Shown here: positions 13,915-21,748 of the stretch, piece after piece | Numbering within the stretch: position 1 is the first letter of the stretch | How the letters are laid out: each line of letters starts with the position of its first letter | From: Clostridia bacterium | GTDB taxonomy: Bacteria > Bacillota > Clostridia > Oscillospirales > RGIG577 | DNA length: 22,816 bases | Assembly (NCBI GenBank): GCA_017419325.1 | Contig: JAFOLN010000075.1 | Span: 1-22,816 of the forward strand | Direction of reading: 5' to 3' | Translations under genes and position numbers: made by a program | The notes under the pieces: model-generated | Told to the model about the DNA's origin: nothing | The model's database searches: none | Seen by the model: the letters and a program-made list of their open reading frames with translations, nothing else

Positions 13915-15087
13915 ATGGCGGAAAAGAGAGATTATTACGAGGTGCTGGGCGTTGAGCGCGGCGCCGACGATGACACCATAAAAAAAGCATACAGACGTCT
14001 TGCGAAGAAGTACCATCCCGACCTGCATCCGGGCGACAAGGAAGCCGAGAACATGTTCAAGGAGATAAACGAGGCATACGAGGTGCTCTCGGACCACGAC
14101 AAGCGCTCTCGCTACGACCAGTTCGGCCATGCGGGCGTTGACCCCAATGCTCAGGGCGGCTTCGGAGCAGGCGGCTTCGACTTTTCGAACATGGGCATGG
14201 GCGGCTTCGGCGATATTTTCGAGTCGTTCTTCGGCGGCGGGGGAGGCCGCAGGGGCGGCCCCATGCGCGGCGACGACGTGCAGTACGGTGTGAACATATC
14301 GTTTGAGGAGGCGGCCTTCGGCTGCAAGAAGGAGATAGACATAAAGCGCATAGAGGTTTGCTCCGACTGTGAGGGCACCGGCGCGAAGCCGGGCTCGCAG
14401 GTGAACACCTGTACGGTATGCGGAGGCACGGGTCAGGTGCGCGTTCAGCAGCGCACGCCCTTCGGCACCTTCGCGTCCTCGCGCCCCTGTGACAACTGCG
14501 GCGGCCGCGGACAGGTGATAAAGGAGCCCTGCCACACCTGCAAGGGCAAGGGCAGAGTGAGACGCTCAAAGAAGATAGAGGTATCGATACCCGCGGGCAT
14601 CGATTCCGGGCAGACCATATCAATGCGCGGACAGGGCAGCGCCGGCGCAAAGGGAGGCCCTCCGGGGGACCTGCTTATAACGATTGGCATACGTCCCCAT
14701 CCCATATTCGAGCGCCAGGGCCCGGACGTTATACTGGAGTTCCCCATAACGATAGTTCAGGCGTCGCTCGGCGCGGAGCTTGAGGTGCCCACCCTTGACG
14801 GCCACGTAAAGTACAATATGCCTGCGGGCACGCAGGACGGAACCGTTTTCAGACTGCGCGGCAAGGGCATACCCTACATCCGCTCAAAGGGACGCGGTGA
14901 CGAGTTCGTAAAGGTGAATGTGGAGATACCGAAGAACCTTACGGAGCGCCAGAAGGAGCTCTTACGTGAGTTTGACCGCACGGGCGGCGGCTCATATGAG
15001 AAGAACAAGAACTTCCTTGACAAGCTAAAGGACCTTGCAAACAAGGGCGCAAAGCAGTCGAGAAAGTCAAAGGACGCAAGAGAATAA
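13915..15087 (+). CDS. dnaJ: Co-chaperone DnaJ (Hsp40, type I)
   Basis: Delivers substrates to DnaK and stimulates its ATPase. It is 390 residues with the full type I layout: J domain with HPD at 34-36 (KKYHPDLHPG), Gly/Phe-rich linker (about 80-118), four CxxCxGxG zinc motifs with cysteines at 149/152, 166/169, 192/195 and 206/209, then the C-terminal substrate-binding domains. The start is ATG 13915 (MAEKRDYYEVLGV, the normal DnaJ beginning), with AAAAGGGG at 13897-13904. The longer in-frame ATG at 13882 falls in the loop of a hairpin and adds residues not typical of DnaJ. It has its own promoter and ends at a strong terminator. Confidence 0.98.
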   Translation: MAEKRDYYEVLGVERGADDDTIKKAYRRLAKKYHPDLHPGDKEAENMFKEINEAYEVLSDHDKRSRYDQFGHAGVDPNAQGGFGAGGFDFSNMGMGGFGDIFESFFGGGGGRRGGPMRGDDVQYGVNISFEEAAFGCKKEIDIKRIEVCSDCEGTGAKPGSQVNTCTVCGGTGQVRVQQRTPFGTFASSRPCDNCGGRGQVIKEPCHTCKGKGRVRRSKKIEVSIPAGIDSGQTISMRGQGSAGAKGGPPGDLLITIGIRPHPIFERQGPDVILEFPITIVQASLGAELEVPTLDGHVKYNMPAGTQDGTVFRLRGKGIPYIRSKGRGDEFVKVNVEIPKNLTERQKELLREFDRTGGGSYEKNKNFLDKLKDLANKGAKQSRKSKDARE

Positions 15088-15096
15088 AATAACACG

Positions 15097-15134
15097 GCTT
15101 CGGCGAAAAAACGCTTTTTCGCCGAAGCTTTTTT
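15097..15134 (+). terminator. Rho-independent terminator after dnaJ
   Basis: A perfect 14-bp stem, GCTTCGGCGAAAAA (15097-15110) with TTTTTCGCCGAAGC (15115-15128), loop ACGC, and TTTTTT tail (15129-15134). It closes the heat-shock gene cluster. Confidence 0.93.
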
Positions 15135-15196
15135 GCGTCGGAGCGAAAAAAGCGGAGCATTTGCGATAAAAAATCGCAAAAACCGTCACAAATAAA

Positions 15197-15225
15197 TTGC
15201 CACGTGCATAGAAATGTAGTATAAT
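15197..15225 (+). promoter_or_regulatory. Sigma-A promoter of the ddl-murI-argS-uppP unit
   Basis: TTGCCA (15197-15202), exactly 17 bases, TATAAT (15220-15225). The start site would be near 15232, about 54 bases before the ddl start codon. This is the only convincing promoter I see before uppP. Confidence 0.85.
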
Positions 15226-15285
15226 CATTAAGATATGTAGCTTTTAACACGGTAACAAGACATTTTTTCTTAGGAAGTGGTTTTT

Positions 15286-16383
15286 TTGGATAAAACGACA
15301 GTGCTTATTTTATTCGGCGGACGCTCAAGCGAGCATGAAATATCGCTCCGTTCCGCCGCGACGATACTTTCAAATATCGACTGTGATAAATACACGGTGG
15401 TAAAGATCGGCATAACGCGTGAAGGTCACTGGCTCTTAACGTGCGCCGACGCGGAAACGATAAAAAGCGGCGCGTGGGAGTCTCTTCCCGACAACCGCAC
15501 CGCGTTTCTGCCGCCTGACCCGAAGGCGGGAGGCGTGTTTGTCCTTAACGGCGACGGCACGTATGAGCTTGTAAAGATAGACATAGCATTCCCCGTGCTC
15601 CACGGCATGCACGGCGAGGACGGCACCGTACAGGGTCTCTTTGAGCTTGCCGACGTTCCGTATGTGGGCTGCAGCGTCACCGCAAGCGCGGTGTGCATGG
15701 ATAAGGTATGCACGAAGATGATGCTTGCCGACGTGGAGGTAAACCAGGCAAAGTGGATACACTTTACATACCGCGAAATGAAGCTCGCCTTCAAGGCCTG
15801 CCTTGACCACGCGGAGCAGAAGCTTGGCTACCCCGTATTCGTAAAGCCTGCCTCGGCGGGCTCGTCCATAGGCGTAAGCCGCGCAAAGGACCGCGAGGAG
15901 CTTTCGGCGGCGCTGAAGCTTGCCATGGAATACGACTCAAAGGTAATCGTTGAGGAGGAGATACGCGGCCGTGAGCTTGAGGTTGCCATAATCGGCACGA
16001 AGGCGCCCTTCGCGTCCACCTGCTGTGAGATAATAAAGGGCACCGAGGTCTACGACTACGACGCGAAGTACAACAACGACACGGCGCAGACCTTCGCGAA
16101 GGCGCGCATGGATATGGAGAAGGCCGACGACGTAAGAATGGCGGCCCTCAAGGTATATTCCGCGCTGGGCTGCACGGGCATGGCCCGCGCCGACTTCTTC
16201 TACGACACTGAGAACGACAGGATAATCTTCAACGAAATGAACACCATACCGGGATTTACCAACAAGAGCATGTTCCCGCAGATGATGGAGGCCTCCTGGG
16301 GATTTTCCATCACGCAGCAGGTGGATATGCTCCTTGAGGACGCGCTGGAGCAGCATAAGCAAAGGGGCAGACTGAAGATATGA
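15286..16383 (+). CDS. ddl: D-alanine--D-alanine ligase
   Basis: An ATP-grasp enzyme that makes D-Ala-D-Ala for the peptidoglycan stem. It is 365 residues. Visible: LILFGGRSSEHEIS with the substrate-contacting Glu of SEHE, the glycine-rich VKPASAGSSIGVS lid, EEEIRGRELEVAIIG, the omega-loop DAKY with the Lys-Tyr pair associated with D-Ala rather than D-lactate ligation, and FNEMNTIPGFT. I prefer TTG 15286 (MDKTTVLILFGG) because AGGAAG (15272-15277) lies eight bases upstream. The in-frame GTG at 15277 would overlap that site. The gene overlaps murI by four bases (ATGA), giving translational coupling. Specificity from the omega loop is inference, not proof. Confidence 0.95.
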   Translation: MDKTTVLILFGGRSSEHEISLRSAATILSNIDCDKYTVVKIGITREGHWLLTCADAETIKSGAWESLPDNRTAFLPPDPKAGGVFVLNGDGTYELVKIDIAFPVLHGMHGEDGTVQGLFELADVPYVGCSVTASAVCMDKVCTKMMLADVEVNQAKWIHFTYREMKLAFKACLDHAEQKLGYPVFVKPASAGSSIGVSRAKDREELSAALKLAMEYDSKVIVEEEIRGRELEVAIIGTKAPFASTCCEIIKGTEVYDYDAKYNNDTAQTFAKARMDMEKADDVRMAALKVYSALGCTGMARADFFYDTENDRIIFNEMNTIPGFTNKSMFPQMMEASWGFSITQQVDMLLEDALEQHKQRGRLKI

Positions 16384-17195
16384 ACGACCGTGCGATAGGC
16401 GTGTTCGACTCGGGGCTGGGCGGCCTTACCTGCGTTAAGGAACTAAAGCGGCTCATGCCAAAAGAGACGATAATTTACTTCGGAGATACGGGGCGCGTTC
16501 CATACGGTACGCGCTCCCGCGAGACCATTATAAAATACGTAAGCCAGAACATACGCTTTTTAAAGACCTTCGACGTAAAGCTCATAGCCGCCGCCTGCGG
16601 AACGGCGTCGACGCTTGCATTGTCCGAGGCGAGAGACGCAGCGGGCGACATACCCGTAATAGGCGTTGTGGAGGGCGCAAGCGAGGACGCGGTGAAGGCG
16701 ACGAAGAACGGCCGCATAGGCGTTATAGGCACTCCCGCCACCATCGGCTCGGGCGCGTATGAAAAGGCGCTTAAAAGCATAAAAAGCGATGTGTACATAA
16801 AAAGCGCGGCATGTCCGCTCTTCGTGCCCGTTGTGGAAAACGGGCGCACCGGCAAGGACGACCCCATTGTAAAAATACTCGTGGACGAATACCTCCGCGG
16901 CATAAAGGAGGCGGGCTGCGACGCACTTATTTTGGGCTGCACCCACTATCCGCTCCTTCGTGAGGCCATTGCGGAGTATCTCGGCGAGGGTACAGCGCTT
17001 ATCGACAGCGGACAGAGCGAGGCGGCGAAGATCGCCCGCTATTTAAACGAAAACGGTCTTGCGGCAGAGAGCGCGCGGCCCGCGCGGTTCTTCGTAAGCG
17101 ACGCGAATGTATATAACTTTTCCGCCCTCGCGGGGATGTTTCTGGGCGAGGACATCGGCGGCGACGTTGAAAAGACCGACATAGAAAAGTACTGA
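16380..17195 (+). CDS. murI: Glutamate racemase
   Basis: Cofactor-independent conversion of L- to D-glutamate for peptidoglycan. It is 271 residues, normal length. GVFDSGLGGLT holds D10 and S11, FGDTGRVPYG follows, and the two catalytic cysteines are C73 (AAACGTAST) and C187 (LILGCTHYPLL, with H189). The first cysteine motif reads CGT where most family members have CNT, so the substrate-contacting Asn is replaced by Gly. I cannot say from sequence alone whether this is a lineage trait. It overlaps ddl by four bases and sits in an envelope-synthesis unit, which supports the MurI role over another Asp/Glu racemase. Confidence 0.94.
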   Translation: MNDRAIGVFDSGLGGLTCVKELKRLMPKETIIYFGDTGRVPYGTRSRETIIKYVSQNIRFLKTFDVKLIAAACGTASTLALSEARDAAGDIPVIGVVEGASEDAVKATKNGRIGVIGTPATIGSGAYEKALKSIKSDVYIKSAACPLFVPVVENGRTGKDDPIVKILVDEYLRGIKEAGCDALILGCTHYPLLREAIAEYLGEGTALIDSGQSEAAKIARYLNENGLAAESARPARFFVSDANVYNFSALAGMFLGEDIGGDVEKTDIEKY

Positions 17196-17216
17196 ATTTG
17201 AGGAAAGAACGCAGAT

Positions 17217-17672
17217 ATGAAGAAGGATATGATAATCTCCATAAAGGGCACGCAGAGATTTGAGCATTCGTTTGACAAAATAGAGCTTATCGTAAGCGGC
17301 ACCATGGAATCGCGCGCCGGGAAGTATTACATAAAGTATGACGAATCGGACGAAACGGGCTTCCGTGACTCCACGGTCATGCTTGAGGTGGGCGACGACA
17401 GCGTGCTTATGCGAAGAAAGGGACGCACTGCGAACACGGAGATGATGTTCAAAAGCGGCGAGAAGCACATATGCCATTACGACACAGGCTACGGCATAAT
17501 GAATATGGGCGTGTCCACGCGGCGCATAAACAACGCCTTAAGCGGCGACGGCGGACGCCTTTACATAAAATACGCGATAGATATAGACAACACTCACGCG
17601 GGCAATAACACGTTTGAGATAACATTAAAGGAGGCCGGAGGCTCGAATGATAAATCTGACAAAATCAGCTAA
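17217..17672 (+). CDS. DUF1934 family protein (YwiB-like)
   Basis: A 151-residue cytoplasmic protein (no signal peptide or membrane segment) that fits the DUF1934 family, a small beta-barrel, calycin-like fold of unknown function. Recognisable stretches are ISIKGTQ, ESRAGKYYIKYDESDETG, a LMRRKG strand and the late RLYIKYAIDID. In Bacillus the corresponding ywiB gene also precedes argS. Here it overlaps argS by 26 bases, so expression is coupled. AGGAAAG is upstream of ATG 17217. The C-terminal dozen residues (GGSNDKSDKIS) are probably dispensable and arise from the overlap. Confidence 0.85.
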   Translation: MKKDMIISIKGTQRFEHSFDKIELIVSGTMESRAGKYYIKYDESDETGFRDSTVMLEVGDDSVLMRRKGRTANTEMMFKSGEKHICHYDTGYGIMNMGVSTRRINNALSGDGGRLYIKYAIDIDNTHAGNNTFEITLKEAGGSNDKSDKIS

Positions 17673-19341
17673 GGAAGAAATAACCGCGCTTCTTATGGGA
17701 GCGCTCAAAGCGGCTCAGGATGAAGGCCTGGTCGGAGCGATAGAGGGGATTGGCGTCTCTTTGGAGAAGCCCAAGGAGAAGTCCCACGGCGACTATTCCT
17801 GCACCTTCTGCATGCAGGCGGCAAAGCAGTCGAAAATGGCGCCGAGAAAGCTTGCGGAGATACTCACGTCCCATATGAAGACGGAGGGCACGTGCGTAGG
17901 GAAGCTTGAGATAGCGGGCCCCGGCTTTATAAACTTTTATTTAAGCGACGACTTCCGCCGCGATGGACTTAAGGCCATATTCGACGACCCCGACAGCTTC
18001 GGGCGCACCGACTACGGCAAGGGGAAGCGCGTTATGGTGGAATTTGTCTCGGCAAACCCCACGGGTCCCATGCACATGGGCAACGCGAGGGGCGGCGCGC
18101 TGGGCGACTGCCTTGCGGGCGCGCTCTCATGGGCGGGCTACGACGTGACCCGCGAGTTTTACGTAAACGACGCGGGAAATCAGATAGAGAAGTTCTACCG
18201 TTCGCTCAAAGCCCGCTATACGCAGCTTATACTGGGCGAGGACGCCTGTGAATTTCCCGAGGACGGCTACCACGGCGAGGACATAAAGGACCGCGCCCGC
18301 GAGTTTTACGAAATCCACGGCGACAAGTACTTAAACGTGCCGGACGATGAGCAGAAGGAGGCGCTTGTGGGCTACGCGCTTAAAAAGAACGTTGAGGCCT
18401 TAAAGCGCGACCTTGAGAAATACCGCATAACATACGACAACTGGTTCTACGAAAGCACTCTCCATGAAAGCGGAGAGGTTACGCGCACCATAGAGATGCT
18501 CCGCGAGAAGGGACTTACATACAAGTCGGAGGGCGCGGAGTGGTTCGCCCTTACGAAGCTCGGACTTGAAAAGGACGAGGTGCTTGTGCGCGCGAACGGC
18601 ATACCCACGTATTTCGCCGCAGACATCGCATATCACAGGAACAAGCTTGAGACGCGCGGCTTCGACTGGGCGATAGACGTATGGGGCACCGACCACCACG
18701 GTCACGTGGCCCGCATGAAGCATTCGCTGGACGCGGTGGGCCTTTCGGGGGACAGGCTTGACGTGGTGCTCATACAGCTTGTGCGTCTCGTTCGCGGCGG
18801 CGAGGTCATCCGCATGTCGAAGCGCACCGGCAAGGCCATAACGCTTACCGACCTTCTTGAGGAGACCTCGGTGGACGCGGCCCGCTTCTTCTTCAATATG
18901 CGACAGAACAGCTCGCATCTTGATTTTGACCTCGATTTAGCCATCGAGGAGAGCAGTCAGAACCCGGTGTTCTATGTGCAGTACGCGTATGCGCGCATCT
19001 GCTCCATGATGAGCGTGCTGGAAAGCGACGGATATGCGCCGCTTTCGCCCGACAGGGTGAACTTCTCGCTTCTTTCAAAGGAGGAGGAGCTCGACCTTAT
19101 AAATCACCTGAACGCGCTTCCCGAGGAGATAAACGACGTGGCGCGCACCCTCGACCCGTCGAGACTCACGCGCTACATTATAGAGCTTGCGACGCTTTTC
19201 CACCGCTTCTACAACGCTCACCGCGTAAAGGTGGAGGACGAGGCGCTGCTTAATGCGAGACTGAAGCTCGTTGAGGCGGTAAGGATTGCCATGACTAACG
19301 TGCTCGGCATACTTAAGATAACGGCTCCCGAAAAAATGTGA
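17647..19341 (+). CDS. argS: Arginyl-tRNA synthetase
   Basis: A class I aminoacyl-tRNA synthetase charging tRNA-Arg, 564 residues. N-terminal additional domain (1-110) with KPKEKSHGDYSCTFCMQAAK, the HIGH-type signature HMGN at 143-146 (SANPTGPMHMGNARG), WGTDHHGHVARM (347-357), the KMSKS-type loop MSKR at 390-393 (VIRMSKRTGKAI) and a C-terminal DALR anticodon-binding domain (VQYAYARICSM onward). The variant HIGH and KMSKS motifs are normal for ArgRS. GGAGG lies just before ATG 17647, inside the DUF1934 gene. I see no T-box leader; it relies on the upstream promoter. Confidence 0.97.
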   Translation: MINLTKSAKEEITALLMGALKAAQDEGLVGAIEGIGVSLEKPKEKSHGDYSCTFCMQAAKQSKMAPRKLAEILTSHMKTEGTCVGKLEIAGPGFINFYLSDDFRRDGLKAIFDDPDSFGRTDYGKGKRVMVEFVSANPTGPMHMGNARGGALGDCLAGALSWAGYDVTREFYVNDAGNQIEKFYRSLKARYTQLILGEDACEFPEDGYHGEDIKDRAREFYEIHGDKYLNVPDDEQKEALVGYALKKNVEALKRDLEKYRITYDNWFYESTLHESGEVTRTIEMLREKGLTYKSEGAEWFALTKLGLEKDEVLVRANGIPTYFAADIAYHRNKLETRGFDWAIDVWGTDHHGHVARMKHSLDAVGLSGDRLDVVLIQLVRLVRGGEVIRMSKRTGKAITLTDLLEETSVDAARFFFNMRQNSSHLDFDLDLAIEESSQNPVFYVQYAYARICSMMSVLESDGYAPLSPDRVNFSLLSKEEELDLINHLNALPEEINDVARTLDPSRLTRYIIELATLFHRFYNAHRVKVEDEALLNARLKLVEAVRIAMTNVLGILKITAPEKM

Positions 19342-19368
19342 TGATGAATGTTTTATAGGAGAAAGACA

Positions 19369-20814
19369 ATGAAAAAAAGAATGATAAGCCTCATTCTGGC
19401 GCTGGCGCTTATATTTGCACTAAGCGTTCCGGCTCTTGCCTCGGACAAGGATTATACGCCCGAGGAGCTTTATGAGAAGTATACGACGATAAAGGAGCTC
19501 TACACCCTGTACGAGCTGGACGGAGCAGGCGCGGGCGAGCTTCTCGACTCGGTAATGAAGCAGATACTTTCAACGAACCCCGAGACCTTCGAGGCCGTGA
19601 TGGACGCCATGGTAAAGACGCATGAGCAGTATTCCGGCTACTACGACGCCGACACCTACGAGGCGGCCTTCGGCGACACCGCATACTATGGAATCGGCGT
19701 GACCGTAAAGGTGGACGCCTCCGACTATATAACCGTCGTTTCCGTATACGACGGAAGCCCCGCGAAGGAAGCGGGCATAATTGAGGGCGACAGGCTCGTC
19801 ACCGTAAACGGCGAGGACGTGTCGTATGCCTCCGTGGAATACGCGGGCTCTCTTATACGCGGCGAAGCGGGAACTAAGGTGCAGCTCGGCATATACCGTC
19901 CCTCCGAGAACAGGACGATTGATTTAAGCGTGAGCCGCGGCCCCGTTTCAACGCCCACCATATCCTGCTCGCTTATAAAGGACGACGTGGCATACATATA
20001 CATAAGAGGCTTTGACTCCATTGACACGGTGCTGGAGTTCTGCTCGATACAGGATATGCTCGCCGAGAACAACATAGAAAAGGTAATAATCGACGTGCGC
20101 GAGAACCGCGGCGGAAGCGGCAACGTGGTACTCAACATCTTAAATCAGATGATAGCCGAGGAAGGTGTGCTTATGGCCGACTTCAGAACGAGCGCGGCCA
20201 CGACGAACAGCTTTTCCATGGGCGTGGGCAAGCCCTTCAAGAACCTCGTTGTAATAGCGGACGAGACCTCATACAGCGCGGCGGAGATATTCGCGGGCGT
20301 TGTAAAGGACTTAAAGCTTGGCATTTTAGTGGGCACCACGACGGGCGGCAAGGGCGTAGGCCAGAACCACATCGAATTTGAGGACGGAAGCGTTCTGTCC
20401 CTTACGATGACCGAGGTAATCCTTCCCGTGACGGGCAAATACCACGGCGAGGGCATAACCCCCTCCGTAAGAGTGGAAAATAAGGAGAGGCTCCCCGTAA
20501 TGCCCGAGCTTACGGAATTTAACTACACCTCGCAGATAAAGCCCGGCTCCGAGGAGTCGAAGTCCAGCGACGTTGTACGCGCCGTTGAGGAGAGGCTCAA
20601 TGTTTTGGGCTGGCTTACTAACGTGCCCGACGGAAACTACGACCTTCGCGCGCAGAACGCCGTAAAGGCGTATCAGAAGGCGCACCATATGAATCAGGAC
20701 GGATATATTTCCGCGACCATCGTAAGATGGCTCAACGAAGATATGGCGGCATATGCAAAAACGCCGGTGGTTTATGACGACCAGCTTCAGGCGGCGCTTG
20801 ATATACTGGGCTAA
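19369..20814 (+). CDS. Exported S41 (C-terminal processing) peptidase with PDZ and C-terminal peptidoglycan-binding-like domain
   Basis: A 481-residue secreted serine protease of the CtpA/CtpB type. ATG 19369 is chosen because AGGAGA (19357-19362) lies six bases upstream and the protein then starts with its signal peptide (MKKRMISLILALALIFALSV, cleaved after ALA at about 24). Helical N-region (25-95), PDZ (about 105-190, YDGSPAKEAGIIEGDRLVTV), S41 core with DVRENRGGSGN (242-252), catalytic Ser303 in SYSAAEI and Lys328 in TTGGKGVGQ, then a PG_binding_1-like tail (about 400-460, VEERLNVLGWL, AVKAYQKAHHMNQDGYI). The tail should hold it at the wall (inference). It lies 27 bases after argS and 57 before uppP. 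The substrate is unknown. Confidence 0.93.
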   Translation: MKKRMISLILALALIFALSVPALASDKDYTPEELYEKYTTIKELYTLYELDGAGAGELLDSVMKQILSTNPETFEAVMDAMVKTHEQYSGYYDADTYEAAFGDTAYYGIGVTVKVDASDYITVVSVYDGSPAKEAGIIEGDRLVTVNGEDVSYASVEYAGSLIRGEAGTKVQLGIYRPSENRTIDLSVSRGPVSTPTISCSLIKDDVAYIYIRGFDSIDTVLEFCSIQDMLAENNIEKVIIDVRENRGGSGNVVLNILNQMIAEEGVLMADFRTSAATTNSFSMGVGKPFKNLVVIADETSYSAAEIFAGVVKDLKLGILVGTTTGGKGVGQNHIEFEDGSVLSLTMTEVILPVTGKYHGEGITPSVRVENKERLPVMPELTEFNYTSQIKPGSEESKSSDVVRAVEERLNVLGWLTNVPDGNYDLRAQNAVKAYQKAHHMNQDGYISATIVRWLNEDMAAYAKTPVVYDDQLQAALDILG

Positions 20815-20824
20815 GGCATATAAG

Positions 20825-20863
20825 GGCTCTTTTTCGAATATGATGACAAAGAGCCGAAAAAGG
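20825..20863 (+). promoter_or_regulatory. Two mutually exclusive hairpins in front of uppP
   Basis: Hairpin A: GGCTCTTT (20825-20832) with AAAGAGCC (20848-20855). Hairpin B: CTTTTTCG (20829-20836) with CGAAAAAG (20855-20862). They share bases and cannot form together. B takes in the first bases of the ribosome binding site AAGGAG (20861-20866). Neither has a T tail on the right, so they are not terminators as seen. The pairing is visible in sequence; any switch function is inference. Confidence 0.4.
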
Positions 20864-20871
20864 AGATATAA

Positions 20872-21699
20872 ATGTTTTTATTCGAGATATTAAAAACGAT
20901 ACTCATAGGCGTGGTACAGGGCATAACGGAATGGCTGCCCATCAGCTCCACGGGTCATATGATACTCATAGACGAGTTCATAAAGCTCAATATGTCCGAT
21001 GAGTTCAAGGAAATGTTCTTCGTGGTAATCCAGTTCGGCTCCATACTTGCCGTATTGTTTTTATACTGGGACAGACTTTTCCCGTTTTCGAAAGCAAAGG
21101 AGAAACCGCAGCGAAAAGAGATATACAGGCTTTGGATAAAAATAATCATAGCCATAATACCCGCGGCCGTTGTGGGTCTTATCTTTGACGACATCTTAAA
21201 CGAGCTGTTCTACTGGTACATACCGATAGCGATAGCGCTGGTTGTATACGGCGTGCTCTTTATCGTTATAGAGAACAGAAACAAGAACCGCCCGCCGCGC
21301 ATAACGAAAATGAATAAGCTGGACTTTAAGACGGCGCTGCTCATAGGCTGCTTTCAGACGCTTGCCTTAATCCCCGGCACGTCCCGCTCCGGCTCCACCA
21401 TTCTGGGCGCGATGCTTCTCGGAACGTCGAGAAAGGTGGCGGCTGAGTTTTCCTTCTTCCTTGCGGTGCCCGTAATGCTTGGCGCAAGCCTTTTGAAGCT
21501 CGTAAAATACGGAGGAGGCTTTACGGGGCAGGAGACAGCGGTGCTGTTGGTTGGCATGGCGACGGCCTTCTTCGTGTCGGTATTTGCGATACGCTTCCTC
21601 ATGGGCTTTATAAGAAAGCACAGCTTCAAGCCATTCGGCTGGTACCGTATTATCCTGGGCATAATTCTTATAGTATACTACATAGCCGTTCACGCGTGA
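20872..21699 (+). CDS. uppP: Undecaprenyl-diphosphatase UppP (BacA family)
   Basis: A 275-residue membrane phosphatase that converts undecaprenyl pyrophosphate to the monophosphate, recycling the carrier lipid for peptidoglycan; extra activity gives bacitracin tolerance in other species. Signature regions are GVVQGITEWLPISSTGHM (13-30; the (E/Q)xxxE form with Gln first, common in Firmicutes, and the conserved His) and PGTSRSGSTILGAML with the catalytic Arg. About seven or eight hydrophobic helices are visible. AAAAAGGAGATATAA precedes ATG 20872. It is the last gene of the envelope unit and ends at a strong terminator. Confidence 0.97.
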   Translation: MFLFEILKTILIGVVQGITEWLPISSTGHMILIDEFIKLNMSDEFKEMFFVVIQFGSILAVLFLYWDRLFPFSKAKEKPQRKEIYRLWIKIIIAIIPAAVVGLIFDDILNELFYWYIPIAIALVVYGVLFIVIENRNKNRPPRITKMNKLDFKTALLIGCFQTLALIPGTSRSGSTILGAMLLGTSRKVAAEFSFFLAVPVMLGASLLKLVKYGGGFTGQETAVLLVGMATAFFVSVFAIRFLMGFIRKHSFKPFGWYRIILGIILIVYYIAVHA

Positions 21700-21701
21700 A
21701 C

Positions 21702-21734
21702 AAAAAGGACTGCGGCATGCGCCGCAGTCCTTTT
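21702..21734 (+). terminator. Bidirectional terminator between uppP and the superoxide dismutase gene
   Basis: A perfect 14-bp stem, AAAAGGACTGCGGC (21703-21716) with GCCGCAGTCCTTTT (21721-21734), loop ATGC. The A and T arms make it work for the convergent transcripts of both strands. Confidence 0.9.
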
Positions 21735-21748
21735 ATATTGTTTCGGTC

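Noticed and set aside
13855..14535. Minus-strand open frame of 226 residues opposite dnaJ
   Set aside because: Shadow of dnaJ in a GC-rich Gly/Phe region, rich in Ala/Arg/His with no motifs.
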